Source: Desulfobacterales bacterium (GTDB taxonomy: Bacteria > Desulfobacterota > Desulfobacteria > Desulfobacterales > DAOWNP01). Taken from it: a DNA stretch of 5,698 nt. The position numbers and the translations under genes are program-made. Location: positions 1 to 5,698 of the forward strand of contig JASFBI010000142.1 of assembly GCA_030149595.1 (NCBI GenBank), given 5' to 3'. Under the pieces are notes generated by a model. That model had not been told where the DNA came from. It searched no databases and worked only from the letters and a program-made list of their open reading frames with translations. Position 1 is the first letter of the stretch, and the number at the start of each line of letters is the position of its first letter. This document shows positions 5,210-5,698 of this stretch, piece by piece.

Positions 5210-5698
5210 AAAAAAATATTAAAGTTTTATTTATACTTTTGATAATAATTGCAATTATTATAAGTGCAGCCATGCTTATTAAAAAACGGAAAGAAAGTAT
5301 AAAAGACACCCCTGTCCCGGTTCCTTTGATTTATACAGTGGAAACTGTTTTGCCAAAAAACCGGCAAATTAAGCAAACACGTTCATTTCTATCACAGCTT
5401 GTTGCAAAGGATATTGCCAGACTCTCTTCAAAACTCAGCGGCCGGATAGAAGGTATTCTTGTTTTGGAAAATCAACTGGTAAAAAAAGGGGATGTACTGG
5501 TTTTAATTGATGATCATGAAATTATCTCAAATATTAAAGGATTAAACAGCACCCAAAAAGCTCATAAAAAAGAAATAGAGTATACCCAAGACCTTCACGC
5601 CCGTAACAAAGTTCTTTTTGATACAGGCGGACTTGCAAGGGAAAAATTAGACGCTTCTGAAGTACAATATCTTAATAAAAAGGCAGCCCTTGAAACAA
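5206..5698 (+). CDS. RND/HlyD-type periplasmic adaptor protein, N-terminal part (runs off right edge)
   Basis: The first 164 codons of a membrane-fusion protein that links an inner-membrane pump to the TolC-type channel. Residues 1-27 are a basic start, a long hydrophobic segment and then KKRK, more like an uncleaved membrane anchor than a lipoprotein signal, since no lipobox cysteine is present. SKLSGRIEGILVLENQLVKK (75-94), followed by GDVLVLIDDHE, is the first half of the biotinyl-lipoyl-like domain, with the typical G.I and VKKGD..L..ID pattern. From about 108 the alpha-helical hairpin begins, containing the adaptor motif LFDTGGLAREKLDASE (137-152). The start is fixed by GGAG at 5195-5198, seven bases upstream, and by the ATGA overlap with the channel gene, which indicates translational coupling. 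The beta-barrel and membrane-proximal domains lie beyond the edge. An RND or ABC permease gene is expected next; the sequence style favours the RND class, though not conclusively. Confidence 0.9.
   Translation, partial: MKKNIKVLFILLIIIAIIISAAMLIKKRKESIKDTPVPVPLIYTVETVLPKNRQIKQTRSFLSQLVAKDIARLSSKLSGRIEGILVLENQLVKKGDVLVLIDDHEIISNIKGLNSTQKAHKKEIEYTQDLHARNKVLFDTGGLAREKLDASEVQYLNKKAALET

Overview
The window is AT-rich DNA with a divergent layout: two genes on the minus strand at the left, two on the plus strand at the right, and about 570-600 bases of non-coding DNA between them. The gene types (TPR lipoprotein, Sec-exported M16 metalloprotease, TolC/RND-adaptor export operon) indicate a Gram-negative bacterium. 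Low GC, an FNR-type promoter site and the style of the antitoxin relic fit an anaerobic, Desulfobacterota-like organism. That placement is a guess, because no marker gene is present.

Minus-strand genes: 3314-417 encodes a complete two-domain M16 (pitrilysin/insulinase, PqqL-like) zinc protease with a signal sequence. After a 122-base gap, a TPR lipoprotein begins at 294 and runs off the left edge. The two lie in the same direction and may be co-transcribed.

Intergenic region: this is the most informative part. On the minus strand, 3632-3395 is a decayed Phd/YefM-type antitoxin gene. It is readable as a family N-terminus and middle, but broken by stop codons, a 54-base in-frame insertion bounded by 7-bp direct repeats, and a later frameshift. 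No toxin gene accompanies it. Its promoter (TTGACA, 16 bp, TATTTT) and Shine-Dalgarno look intact and point straight at the M16 protease gene, so the relic may now serve as that gene's leader. On the plus strand, 3751-3827 is a compact promoter for the export operon: a perfect FNR-consensus site, an extended -10 placed as in a class II activated promoter, and a 17-bp palindrome over the -10 and start point that looks like a repressor operator.

Plus-strand genes: a TolC-family outer-membrane channel gene ends at 5209 and overlaps by ATGA the gene for an RND/HlyD-type periplasmic adaptor (5206 to the right edge, truncated). An inner-membrane pump gene would be expected beyond the edge. The TolC gene has no normal start codon in frame: either an ATT start at 3899, or an ATG start at 3885 followed by a -1 frameshift in a T run, would restore a proper signal peptide.
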